Positions 11,701-22,215 of a stretch of 64,000 nucleotides of DNA are shown here, in pieces; the first letter of the stretch is position 1, and every line of letters starts with the position of its first letter. A program made the translations under genes and the position numbers. Source of the DNA: Taeniopygia guttata (Eukaryota > Chordata > Aves > Passeriformes > Estrildidae). The stretch is from assembly GCF_048771995.1 (NCBI RefSeq), contig NC_133043.1, forward strand, positions 7,024,501 to 7,088,500, in the 5' to 3' direction. The notes beneath the pieces were generated by a model that was given only the letters and a program-made list of their open reading frames with translations, was not told where the DNA came from and ran no database searches.

Positions 11701-14451
11701 GGCTGTTTAGAGATATTTCAGCTCATATTGAGGGTTGAGATCAGCCTGCAACCCTTCTCCAGCCACCCTCTGCTGCCAGGACTCTGGAGCTGTTGCCTTT
11801 TTGTACCTTCTTGGGTAAGGAAAGGAGGCTGGTGGGAAAGCCGTGCCCCGGTGTGCCATGGAGAGATGCTTTGGCAGGGACACTGAGCAGGAAGAAAGGA
11901 TCCTGACAGCATTGCTGCCATCCTCTTCCCAGCACAGCACCTCCAAAATCCAGCAGAAAACCAAGGGGGACAGAGGCAGTGTGTGGCTGCCTCCATCCAC
12001 AGAAACCTGGGAGATGCCCAGTGGGAAGTCACTTGCCAGCTGCTTTATTGAGGTGCTGTTTAATTGTTTTGCTAAAGCAGCTGCCTCTGCCTTATTAATT
12101 TAGAAGAAAATACTGACTGAAAAGACTAATTCTAGCTCATACTTTAGCTTGATTCTTTTTCCTTTGGGACAATGAGGGAATATCCCATAACACTTCTCTA
12201 CCTGGAATCACAGGATCTCTTGGAGATCTGCCTTAAGCCTTGTCCTCTTGTTAAAAAAAGGGGATATTTAAAATCACCACCAGAGCCCACCAGGAGCTTC
12301 TTCTTCTCAGCAGCCCAGACTCAGAATGGGCGAGTTTTCTTAATTTAGAGCACGTTGAGAAAATATTTAATTGAGGACCCAGTGGAGATGTCCAGGAGTT
12401 ATCATCAGGTCATTTGTTCTGCCTGTGTGAGAGCTACAACTCTGGACAGGTTTGGATTCCATTCCATTTCATTTCATTCACAGTTTTGTAACCATGGGTA
12501 ACAGCAGAGCTGACGTGGCTCTGCACTGCTGCAAGGAGGCTGTCAAAATTGTCAGGTTTTAAAATCAACCTGCTTTGATGACTCTTCTGTTCTGCAGCAT
12601 TTACCTTACAGAGTTTGCCCTGAAAAACCTTTCATTTAAAAATGACTTTCCTTTTTTTTTTGCAGCGTTTGAACTGAAAGCAAGATAGAAGTTGTTCAAG
12701 GATGCCTTTGCACAAGACTGGTGTGTTGCCAGAGATACAAGATCTGGCTTGTTCTAATGTCCTCTCTCGTGCAGAAAAATAAATTTACTTTGTTCTGCAG
12801 TGTGTTGGGAAGGTTGAGGTTCAGAACAGAACTCTTCCTTCCTTCCTTCAGGATTGGAGGAGCCACCACCTCTTGGAGGCTTTGAACATTTGTCACTTTG
12901 GAAGTGCAAAGAAGATAAATCTGCCCGTGGTCTGTAAGGGTTTCAGGGCTTTGCTTTTCTTTTCTCTCCTTTATGAACATCTCCCACTGACTTCCATGCT
13001 GGAAGGAAAGTCCCCTTATCATTAGGATGTGCCACATCCCTTGGGCAACAATAGTTACATCCCACTGACTGTGCATGAAGAATATAATGCATTAAAATAA
13101 TCTAGAACAAACTGTAAAAACACTTAAACAACAAGCCCAAAGCAAAATAATTATCTTAAGTCTGCTAACTCTTTGTTTAAAATAAAGTTGTACTCATTGT
13201 GAGTGAAATGCTGCCTTCCATTTAAGTCCATCCTTCAAAACTCTTCCCAAAAGTCCTCAAACACAACTTTTTTTTGTTATAAGCCTGCCTGAATTCACAT
13301 CCAGACACTTGTCATTCTTTGGAAAACAAACATGGAAAAGTTTCTTTGGAAAACAAATTTACATGAAAAGTAAGCTGGAAACACCTTTTTGACTCAAGCA
13401 CTGCCTTGAAGATTCCCCATAGCTTCTGGAAGTCAGTCCAGGCTCCAGAAAGCATCTTCTGGATGCTAAACCTGCTTTCTAAACCTGAAATTATCAAAAC
13501 TCTCAAACAGAAGAAACAGGTGCCAGCAAATGTGTTGGACCAGCAGCAACTCAAAAACCATCAAGGGCTCAGCAGATTTTCTGCTGCTCGTCCTGCCCAG
13601 GCTCTGTGAAGCACTCAGGCTTTGCTGTTCTGGCTGTAATGTCTGTTTTTGACACTGGAGGAGAATTTGGTCTCAAAAGCACCTGAGCAGTTACAGGTGA
13701 GTTGTTTTTAATGAAACATCTTGCTGGAGACTCGTGGCAGCTTCAGAGAGATCTTATTTCAGGTGGAGCCAAATGTTGGGAGGGAGAAGGACCAAAACCA
13801 TGGCAAAGATGTCCAAATGTGGGGAAGGTGAGCACTGTTTTGGAAGGCTAAATTTAGCAGTGATTAAACAGAGCATCTCTCATGCAGCAACCTCAAAACC
13901 TGTCACACACAAGAGTGACACCTTAAAACATGGCCTGAAAATTTCCCCAGATCCTGGAAACAGCATTGCTATTTTCTAGGCCATGGACAGCAGCACAAGA
14001 CCAAGTGACCCCCCTGAGGTCGTTTTCTAGCAGCATCCAGGACTCCTGAGTGCCCTGCACTGAATCCTCTGCTCAGCTCCAGCAGGGTGGAGTGCTGCCT
14101 CCACAGGCACTCCAACGCCAAACCCTGGGAAATCCCTCCTGGCTTTCATTCACTGTCTTTTCTAAGCCTGTCAGAGCTATCAGCACCACCAGTGCTTTTG
14201 GGGAAGAAGCCTCTGAGTCCCCAGCAGCAGGTGAGGTGAAGGAAGGTAAATAAATGCATTTAGCTGCAGGGCATGGGGCAGGCAGGGGCTGCAGACTCCT
14301 CAAATGTTCCTGCTACCACCCCTTAACCTGGGCTCTGCCCAGGGGCTGAAAGCTGCTTTCAAAATGTAGAGCTGCAGCTGATTTTACAATAAAGCCATTT
14401 CTGTAAAATACTGTCTTCTATGGTGTTAAATGAAAGAAAAAACCCATCTGC
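5756..14451. other. Intergenic region downstream of OGFOD3
   Basis: About 8.7 kb with no supportable gene. It may contain the end of the OGFOD3 3' UTR (possible poly(A) signals at 6061 and 6267). An A-rich simple tract sits at 7195-7270 and short homopolymers occur near 8278 and 9391. Open frames are short, start in random contexts and show no domain motifs. I recognise no LTR or CR1 in this stretch. Confidence 0.6.
7195..7270. repeat. A-rich simple repeat
   Basis: Degenerate AAATAAAAT repeats run over about 75 bases. This is low-complexity sequence with no adjoining element recognised. Confidence 0.75.
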
Positions 14452-14815
14452 TGTGACATTCCCATTCTCTGGACAGAGGGACATAATTCTGTCTCTCAGG
14501 ACTGCACAGAGAGAAGATAAAACAATCTTTATCTCTGCTCCTTGGTTTTGCCCATGTGGAATGTGGTTGGAGATTGTTCACCTGCAGGGATGGCTGGGTT
14601 GGATTCTGGTGAAGTTGTTTGGGGTCAGTGACCAATGGATCCAGCTGTGGCTCAGACTCTCAGCAGAGAAACGAGTTTGAGTTGGGTAAGTAAGAAGTAA
14701 GTATGTAGAATGGGATAATATCTCTTTAAATAGTATATTAATGTAATGTAGTATAGTTTTAATAAAGCTATCCTTCAACCTTCTGATCTGGAGCCAATCA
14801 TCATTTCTTCTCTGC
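14452..14815 (+). mobile_element. Solo LTR of an endogenous retrovirus
   Basis: The stretch starts TGTGACATTC and ends near ...TCTCTGCA, so it has TG...CA termini. Its length of about 364 bp fits an LTR, and AATAAA lies at 14761-14766 about 50 bases before the end, as expected for R/U5. The AT-rich stretch at 14730-14760 could hold the core promoter. Both flanks carry a TCTGC-like pentamer, but it overlaps the proposed right end and is not a secure target-site duplication. No gag, pol or env sequence adjoins it. The family was judged by eye. Confidence 0.65.
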
Positions 14816-15421
14816 ATTTTTTACTATAATCTGTTACAAAGAAAAAGGAGAAACTCGATTTAAACCTGTGGGGTGACTGGGATTTTGAGCACTGTGATGC
14901 TGGGGGCTGGCTGCCAGACCCTGCTCCCCAAAGGGAGAGGCTGTGGGAGCCTGGCACGGGGGCTGGTGCTGCCTCTTTAGGTTTAGGTGTCCCCTCTGCA
15001 CATGTCAGAGGTGCTGCTGCCCTCCCCTATTAGCATGACTGCTTTAGAGTTAATTTACCTGCTCCATTCCTGCTGATTTTTGAAAGACAGGCTCAGTGTA
15101 CCCAAGAATAATTAAACTCTGTAGTGCCTTTCCCTGCGAGGCTTCTTGCATGAGGCAGCCTTGTGCTTCTCAAATGTCAAGCTGATATTTAAAAGAATAA
15201 CAGAGGTAGAAGGCTGTGAGTTTGATGGACATCCCTGGCTTGCAGGAGCACACAGAGGAACTGTCTCTGACAGGCTGTGGTCATGGACACACCACATTTA
15301 GCTTCAGGAATCTCCCTTGCTTTGTTTGGATGGAATCATGTTTGGTTCTCGTTAAGAATTCAGGAGCTGAATTCAAGATCCTAACAGGAATGCATGAGGA
15401 AAGACCAACAGCATCTCAGAG

Positions 15422-15479
15422 AGAGATTGGCCAAAACAAGCTGGAACAAGAGAGATTGGCCAAAACAAGCTGGAACAAA
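15422..15479 (+). repeat. 29-bp tandem duplication
   Basis: Two adjacent, nearly identical 29-base copies contain ATTGGCCAAAACAAGCTGG (15422-15450 and 15451-15479). This is a recent slippage or duplication event in intergenic DNA. Confidence 0.9.
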
Positions 15480-16945
15480 CTTGGCCATGGCTTTGGTTTT
15501 AGAACTGTTCCCTCTGCCAGGCATGGCTGATAGTGCTGGTGGTTTGATTCTGCACAAACTTATTTACTACTTTCCTTCCAGATATCTCGATGGAGGGGTC
15601 TGGGTGGGATCTTCCACAGTATTGAAGTTCAGCCTTTTTTAATAAATGCTTTAATGACTGATTTTTAACTCTTCACCCCATCTCTGACTGTAGAAGCATT
15701 TCTAGTGCTCACCAAAATATCTCATTTAAGTTAAAATCTGTATTACAAACAGAACCAGAAAAGCAGAGCCCAAATGCCAGAACACTTCTACAGGATTCAT
15801 TTCTCCCTTTCCTCTTTTAATTCTCCCTTTCTTGGGTGGGTGACCAAAGTAAAATGATGCAGCAGTTTTGCTTTGGTGAATTCCATTGGGACCATTTTCT
15901 CTGGGGACAAGATGACTCCAGTTGTGACCACAGATCACAAAGCTCAGTTTTGACCATTCACATTTGTTAAACTGAAATTAGTCTCCCCCAAAGGTGATAT
16001 ATGCCAAACCAGAAACTCAGTGTGGGCAGAAAGCTGCATTCCTGAGCAAAAATATTTGTTATTTTAAACCTCCATTCTGATATATGTCCCATTCAAGATT
16101 TTAATAGATTTAATATTTAGTATAATATTAATATATTTTTTTTTTTCAGTGTTGGGAGTCTGACAGAAGCTTGCTGCATCCCAGAGGCACCAACTGATGC
16201 ATCCTTTCTCCCTGCTGTGCTTTAGACACATTCCCAAACAAGGGCAAGAAACTGGTATAATGGTAATAACAATAACTTTACAAGCTACTTACACCCTGCA
16301 AAGCTGTGGCTACTGTTTTGAAGGCAAAGAGATTTATTTCTCATAAACCACAGTCATTAACTCAGTGTCTCTCTAGAAACTAAGAGCGAGCCCCAATATT
16401 TTCAGGAAGAAAAACCCCATCTGTGCTGGACTGGAGTTAATCAGCAGCTCTGGGGGTTTCTGTGGGTGCTGGCTGGGAGGATGCTGTGCAAAACAACAGG
16501 AATTAAATTAGTCTGGGTTGGCATAGGAAGAAACATGGGAGAGGGAAGTTAACTCCTGGAAAAAGGTTTTTCTCTTCTCTTCTCTCCCCCTCCAGATGAT
16601 GAAGCAATGTTCTGCTTTAAAGGGATAAAATGCTCTTATGTAGTTCCATTGTGCTGTGATTTGGGCAACCTCTCTCTTTTAAAGCCTAGAAATAAAAAGC
16701 AAATTTTCTTCCCGAGATCTCGGGATGGGAACTTGCTGCTGCCACCAGAGGGACTCCAAAAAGAGACAGAAAAGCTGAGTGTCCTCAAAGCAGACAGACT
16801 TCTGGCAAAACTTCCTGACTTTCTGGGGCTGCTCTGAGGATTTCTCTGCGTTTTCTGTGCCCAGGGCTTGAGGGGTGGGCTCTGCTATGAGCTTTATGTG
16901 CTTTCTTCTCTCCTCATCCTGGATTATGAATAGATTGTGCACACA

Positions 16946-17020
16946 TTATATTAGATTGTAATGGATTATAATAGTTTATACTAGATTGTAATAGATTATA
17001 TTAGATTATAATAAATTATG
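16946..17020. repeat. AT-rich 30-bp tandem repeat
   Basis: About two and a half copies of a 30-base unit are present, built from roughly 10-base variants of TTAGATTGTAA and GATTATAATA. It is low-complexity and intergenic. Confidence 0.8.
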
Positions 17021-17507
17021 AACTCTGTCATCCCGCCCGTTCCCCACAGTTAATCCCACTGTGCCATCTTGCAGCTCAAGGTGCAAAATGCTCACCAAGT
17101 CCCCTCTCATTTGGTGGCTCCCCTGGTGCTCAGTCCCACACCAAGCACCAAACCTCTGCTGAAATAAGAGTTAAAATGTTAATGATTTGCTGGAGCTCAC
17201 GAGGGAATTGTAATGTGAGGCTTTTGAGCTTTGATTGCAAATTTGTTTTTTGAAAGTGGAGAGAAAGATGATTTTTAAAAAGTGACTGAAGGTAAAGGCT
17301 CCAAAAATTCCATAAGGTTCAGATGTTTTCTTCTGTGCCTGGTGAAAACAACCATTCTCATTTGCCCCACAAAGGAGTGGTCTTTGTCTTTTCAAATAAA
17401 AGTGGGAAAATTGCCATTGCTGCAGCAGCTCCCGCCAGAGAAGGAGATCCACCATAAAGGAAGGAGAAAGCACTCAGGATGAAATTGCTTTTCTTTCCCA
17501 GTCTGGG

Positions 17508-17557
17508 TTAGTTTTTTTGTTGTTGTTGGTTTTTTTGTTTTTTTTTTTTTTTTTGTT
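17508..17557. repeat. T-rich (T/G) simple tract
   Basis: Short TTG repeats are followed by a poly-T run. This is low-complexity sequence and no parent element is recognised. Confidence 0.85.
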
Positions 17558-19351
17558 ATAAACTCTTAAATCCTAAGGGGAATTGGAAAAAAATCTCTAG
17601 TGATTAAATAAGTTTCTTTCTTGTAAAGCATGTATGGAGTTTTGCAGTGACAGCCTCTGGCCCAACAAGAAAAATGCTGCTGCCTTTCCTAAAATTCCCA
17701 TTTCCCATGTTTCTAAAGAAGGAACTGTGTCACTGAGCCTGCAGCAACATTTCATTTATAATAAAAACACCCAAAGCATTAAGAACCACAGGATTACAAT
17801 GATTTAGGAATGACAAGTGACCCCCAGGGTACACAGAACCTGATTTCCTGAAATGCAAAATAGCCAAAGTAAAATAGTTTTCAAGGAACTCTCCACGTGT
17901 TGTTTTTCAATTACAGCTCCACTGATTTCCCTGTTGTTATTCAGCCCTGGCCTGAGATGCTTCAGATTTACCTGAAGTGACACCAATCATGGAATTTGCA
18001 AAGTCTCATCGCCCAGATTCTGGTCATCTCAATTCTCACACACTGCTGTAACCTCTGTGGCTGGGGACACAAGATGTTTTTAATCTCATGGCTTTGGGAA
18101 CCCCTTTTCAGTGCTGAGGACAGCAAATACCTCTCCCTCAGGCAGGAAACAGCCTGAGCTGCCTTCCAGCAGGTGTGCACAGCCTGCACACATGGAGATG
18201 TGCTTAGGAATGCTGAGATCCCAACCCCAAACCGGCTGCCTCCCAAATTCCTCTGGGTGAGCAGCAGGTGAAGCCACCCCTCACAGGTAACCTAAAGGTT
18301 GTGTCAGCCCCAGGCAGGGCTCTGTGCTCCAGGCAGGCAGCAGCAATCCCCTTCCCAGGTGAGCTACCAGCTGAATTTGGCTTTGTTCTAAAGGAAAACC
18401 CATGAGGACAGTCCCCCTGTTTCACAAGGAATGGACATTAGGACTATTTATGGTGCCCAGTTTGGAGTCTGTGCAACACTGGAATATGACAAAGTGATCA
18501 CTGGTGTTTCAAAGACAGTCCTGTGGTTAAAAGCAATATGGGCAAGGTGAGTTGCTCATTGCCCTGCTCCCCAGAAAGCATCCCAAGAGAAGGGTGCCTC
18601 CAGCACAGGAACACCTTCATCCAACTCCTGAATTTTTCTGTTGGCTGAGCACACAAATCCAGCGTGTCCCTGTGCCTGTTCCCTGCTCTCAAGCCCTGCT
18701 TTGGTGTTGGCACTTGGTGTCTCTGCTGTAGCACAAGCACACCCCAAAATTTGGTGTGGGACACCCAAGGACACGGGAATGCAGCACTGCAGGGCTGGAG
18801 TGGGGCTCTGCTCAGGCAGATGGGGGCTGGAATAAGTAATCAAAAAGTGGAAATGACAGTTCCTTATGCTGCTGCTGCTTCTGAACTCCCTGGGCATCAC
18901 CAGCTGCTGACAGGAGTTTGTACAACTCCTACCTTGTTTTTTTTACCCCCAGAGTCTGTCCCAGAACAAGAAAGAAGAATATTGACCCCAACTTCATCCC
19001 CACAGCTGGAAACTGGTGTTTTCAGCATCTGCCCTGATAAATACACCCCCTGAGCTGGGTGAAGAGACCAGGCAAGGGGAAACCTGAGGAAGGTCCATTT
19101 TTAATAAGCATTTATTTATAAACTAACATTTTACAATTGTTTAAGTGCTTACAGGCATCTCCAGGATTTGTGGTGAAGGTTTACTGTGAGATGCCAAGCA
19201 GGGAGAAAATGAGCAGAATACATTGAGGCAAAACAGATTTGATCAAATGTCACGAAAAAATTTGTCTTTTTTATTATGAGTTTCATGATATAGGATTCAG
19301 TAATTTTTCTTAGAGCCTCAGGTCTTTGAGTGATAGGATTATAAATAAGTT

Positions 19352-20137
19352 TTTATTTCTTCCAAGGTAAATTTTCAGGTTTGTCAGGCTCTGTTGACTT
19401 TTAAGAAAAGGACCAACTTTTTCAGGAAGAAAAAAATCAGTGGCAAATTCAAACCACCTTAGGTAGAAACCTTAAAAAATTACACGGGTTTTGAAATTTT
19501 TTTTTTAGGTAACCCTGTGGTTTCTGACAGCTTACCTGGTGGTTTTTGAATGCTTGGAGTTCAAAGTGCTGCTGCAATGAATTTTAAAATAGAGACTTTA
19601 AGCTTGATAGAACAGTAGTGCACCGTAATGTTAGAGGAAATAGGGAAAGGGGCTTAAAAGTCTCTTTACACGCTCCAGAAACAGACAACATTAACACACT
19701 GGGCAAACCCAAGGCTGGCAGCTCAGTTGAGTGATCCTGGGCCAATTTCAGATTTCTGCAGCTCTGACCCAGCTGTAGCCCCAGGGCAGCACTGAGAAGC
19801 CACACAAGAGAAACGGTGCTGGAGCCGAAACTCAGCCAAGCGTGGAACCAGTTTGTGGCAGAACTGAGCAGAGCATCCACCTCATCTTCTGCACCCCAAA
19901 CCCTGCAGGATTTGTCTCGAACTGCTGCTGGCTCCCGGCAGGACCCCCCCGACATCCCTCAGCCAGATGGAAATCCAGACTCATCTCGCAGCATTGGCAT
20001 TCACGCGACTTCTTGCCCCTCACTAGAGAGAGCACCGAAAATGAGTTCTCAGAACCCTTCAGGGCTAGGAGGTCCCCAAAGCCCTACCTTGGCCGGACGC
20101 TCTGCTGGTCCTGCGTGTTGGCAGCGCCTCCTCTTCC
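19352..20137 (-). other. UTS2R: Putative 3' UTR of UTS2R
   Basis: On the minus strand, the first canonical AATAAA after the UTS2R stop lies at 19352-19357, about 780 bases downstream. A second one lies at 19111-19116. The intervening sequence has no other gene. The assignment of the UTR end is inference from the poly(A) signal only; the signal is AT-rich and could be chance. Confidence 0.45.
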
Positions 20138-21235
20138 TCACTTGTCCTTCAGCGTGGCCATGCCCAGCGCCTCGGAGCTGTAGTCGTACTGGTTGCTGGA
20201 GGACATGGAGCGGCCCCAGGAGCACTGCAGGTTGGAGCCCCTCTTGCGGAAGGAGGACGTGAACCTGTAGAAGTTGCGGTGCCTGTTGCGCAGGTACTCC
20301 CGGTAGTTTTTGGTGAGCAGGGTGTAGAGGAAGGGGTTGATGCAGCTGTTGCTGTAGGTCAGGCAGGTCACCAGGTAGTTAATGCACTTTTGGGTTTGGG
20401 TGGTGAGCTGCAGGGAGCTGCTGTAGAGGCGCACCAGCTGCCAGATCCAAAAGGGCAGGAAGCAGGCCCAGAAGACCAGCACGATGCTGAAAATCATGAT
20501 GAGGACCTTCTGCCGAGGGGACCTCTTGCTCTTCTCCTTGTGGGGGGGGTTCCTCTGGGACTCCAGGTAGGTCCTGGCCAGGCGTGTGTAGAGGAAGCCG
20601 ATGATGATGCCCGGGGCCATGATGCTGGTGCTGAAGAGCACGGTCAGGTAGGTCCGGTAGGCGTCCACGCTCCAGGTGGGCGCACACATCCTCTTCACCT
20701 TGCCCTCCGCCTTGCCCCCCTCGGTCAGCGTGACCATCAGCATCATGGGCAGCGTGAGCAGCAGCGACACCGACCACACAGCGCCCGCTGTGACCTTCCG
20801 GTAGCCCCGCGAGCGCTTCAGGGTGTCCAGGGGCCGGGTGACGGCCAGGTAGCGCTCGGTGCACATGAGCGTGAGGGTGAAGATGCTGGCGTGCATGGTG
20901 AGCAGGTCCAGGCTGAGCAGGATGCGGCACCCCAGGTCCCCGAAGTACCAGTCCTGGGCCAGGTAGGTGCAGACGATGAAGGGGATGGTGGAGAGGTAGA
21001 GCAGGTCGGCCAGGGCCAGGCTGACGATGGAGCTGTACATGGGGGCGGCGCAGCGCGCCGAGTGGCACATCACCACCAGCGTGTAGACATTGCCGGCCAC
21101 CCCGGCCACGTACATCACCGACAGCACCGTCCCGAAGGCCGAGGGGATGAGCAGCGGGCCGCCCCCGGGGGCAGCCGCCGCCGCCGCCGCCGCCGTCCCG
21201 TTGTCCCCCGCCGCCGCCGTCCCGTTGGGCTCCAT
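20138..21235 (-). CDS. UTS2R: Urotensin II receptor (class A GPCR), complete single exon
   Basis: This is a plasma-membrane peptide receptor for urotensin II and urotensin-related peptide. The mammalian orthologue couples mainly through Gq to calcium release and affects vascular tone. The reading frame gives 365 residues from the first ATG (21233-21235); the in-frame codon further upstream at 21257-21259 is GTG, so it was not used. Human UTS2R is about 389 residues. Visible: Asn-Gly-Thr sequons at N4 and N12, a run of eight Ala (15-22), and seven hydrophobic spans at about 34-58, 67-91, 102-126, 148-168, 193-217, 243-268 and 283-306. Key residues are N49 (TM1), D77 (TM2), C103 and C184 (disulfide), D110 (TM3 ligand-contact position), the ERY motif 127-129, W154, P208, FWACFLPFW in TM6 (P261), and NPFLY 300-304. 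TM3 LDLLTMHASIFTLT is typical of this receptor. The intact frame and intronless form match the family. Non-mammals have UTS2R paralogues; the adjacent OGFOD3 favours UTS2R itself. Confidence 0.93.
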   Translation of the reverse strand: MEPNGTAAAGDNGTAAAAAAAAPGGGPLLIPSAFGTVLSVMYVAGVAGNVYTLVVMCHSARCAAPMYSSIVSLALADLLYLSTIPFIVCTYLAQDWYFGDLGCRILLSLDLLTMHASIFTLTLMCTERYLAVTRPLDTLKRSRGYRKVTAGAVWSVSLLLTLPMMLMVTLTEGGKAEGKVKRMCAPTWSVDAYRTYLTVLFSTSIMAPGIIIGFLYTRLARTYLESQRNPPHKEKSKRSPRQKVLIMIFSIVLVFWACFLPFWIWQLVRLYSSSLQLTTQTQKCINYLVTCLTYSNSCINPFLYTLLTKNYREYLRNRHRNFYRFTSSFRKRGSNLQCSWGRSMSSSNQYDYSSEALGMATLKDK

Positions 21236-21543
21236 GGGCGGCGGCGGCGGCCCCGACACCGTCGCACCGGCCCCGGAGCTCCCGGCCCCGGCGGCGGCCG
21301 CTCCGCCCCCCGCGGGCGGCAGGGCGGGCCCGGGCAGCCCCCGGGGGAAGGAAGGGCCGCCCCGCCCCGCCGGGGCTCCCCCGCTCCGCCGGGGCTCCCC
21401 CGCTCCGCGCCCGCGGCGACCCCCGAGCTCCGCCCGGGCGGGACCCGCCGGTGCCGTCCGGGGCCGGGAGCTCCGGGGAGCGCGGAGAGAGCGCCGGGCA
21501 CGCTCAGCCCGGGCGGGGAGCCTGCGGAGAGCGGCTCCCCGAG

Positions 21544-21942
21544 CCGGGAATGGGGCTCTGCCAACCGGGAATGGGGCTGTGCCAGCCGGGAATGGGGCTC
21601 TGCCAACCGGGAATGGGGCTCTGCCAACTGGGAGTGGGGCTCTGCCAACTGGGAATCGGGCTCTGCCAACCGGGAATGGGGCACCCCGAGCCGGGAATGG
21701 GGCTCTGCCAACCGGGAACGGGGCACCCCGAGCCGGGAATGGGGCTCTGCCAACCGGGAATGGGGCTCTGCCAACCGGGAATGGGGCTCTACCCTCCGGG
21801 AACGGGACTCCCTGAGCCCGGAACGGGGCTCTTCCAGCCGGGAATGGGGCTCTCCCAGCCGGGAATGGGGCTCCCCAAGACGAAAACGGGGCTCTCTCAA
21901 GCGGGAACGGGGCTCCCCGAGCCGGGAGCGTGTCCCGAGCGC
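21544..21942 (+). repeat. 21-bp G-rich minisatellite upstream of UTS2R
   Basis: Eighteen full units of 21 bp plus a partial one follow the pattern CCGGGAATGGGGCTCTGCCAA. The CCGGG register falls exactly every 21 bases from 21544 to 21922 with no insertion or deletion, while point changes accumulate, more of them toward the right end. Each unit carries two G-runs (GGG and GGGG) on the + strand, which is the template strand for UTS2R. The array lies 309 bp upstream of the UTS2R ATG, in its presumed promoter or 5' UTR. Confidence 0.95.
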
Positions 21943-22215
21943 CCCGTGTCCCCCGCGGAACGAGCCCCGCCGGGCAGCCTCAGCCTCCGGCAGCTGCCTG
22001 AAAGTTTTCCCGGCCGCTCCGCTGGAATTCGGCGCTTCCCTCCCGCGGTGGCATCGCTGGCGGTGGGGCTGGGCGCTGTGCCCCGGCTGTGACCCGGGCA
22101 AAGAGGCGTCAGTGCCGACAGGGACAGCCGGAGGCAGCCGCGCTCCGCAGGTGCCCCGCGCAAAGTGCTCCAGATGCGCTCGGAGAGAGGCTGAGGTGGA
22201 GGTGGATAGCGAACC

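Larger units (their letters stand above)
14816..19351. other. Intergenic region between OGFOD3 and UTS2R
   Basis: About 4.5 kb with no supportable gene. It holds a 29-bp duplicate (15422), an AT-rich 30-bp repeat (16946) and a T/G tract (17508). The rest is unique-looking sequence with short frames and no family motifs. Confidence 0.6.
20090..22215. promoter_or_regulatory. UTS2R: CpG island covering UTS2R and its promoter
   Basis: About 2.1 kb very rich in G, C and undepleted CpG, in otherwise AT-rich DNA. It covers the whole UTS2R coding exon and about 1 kb upstream. Transcription start is expected in the upstream part (about 21240-22200, minus strand). I see no convincing TATA box there, consistent with a CpG-island promoter. 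Long stopless frames on both strands in this island reflect base composition. Confidence 0.85.

Noticed and set aside
21236..21259. An eight-residue N-terminal extension of UTS2R starting at 21259.
   Set aside because: The codon at 21257-21259 is GTG on the minus strand, not ATG. The first ATG is at 21233-21235, and vertebrate genes rarely start at GTG.
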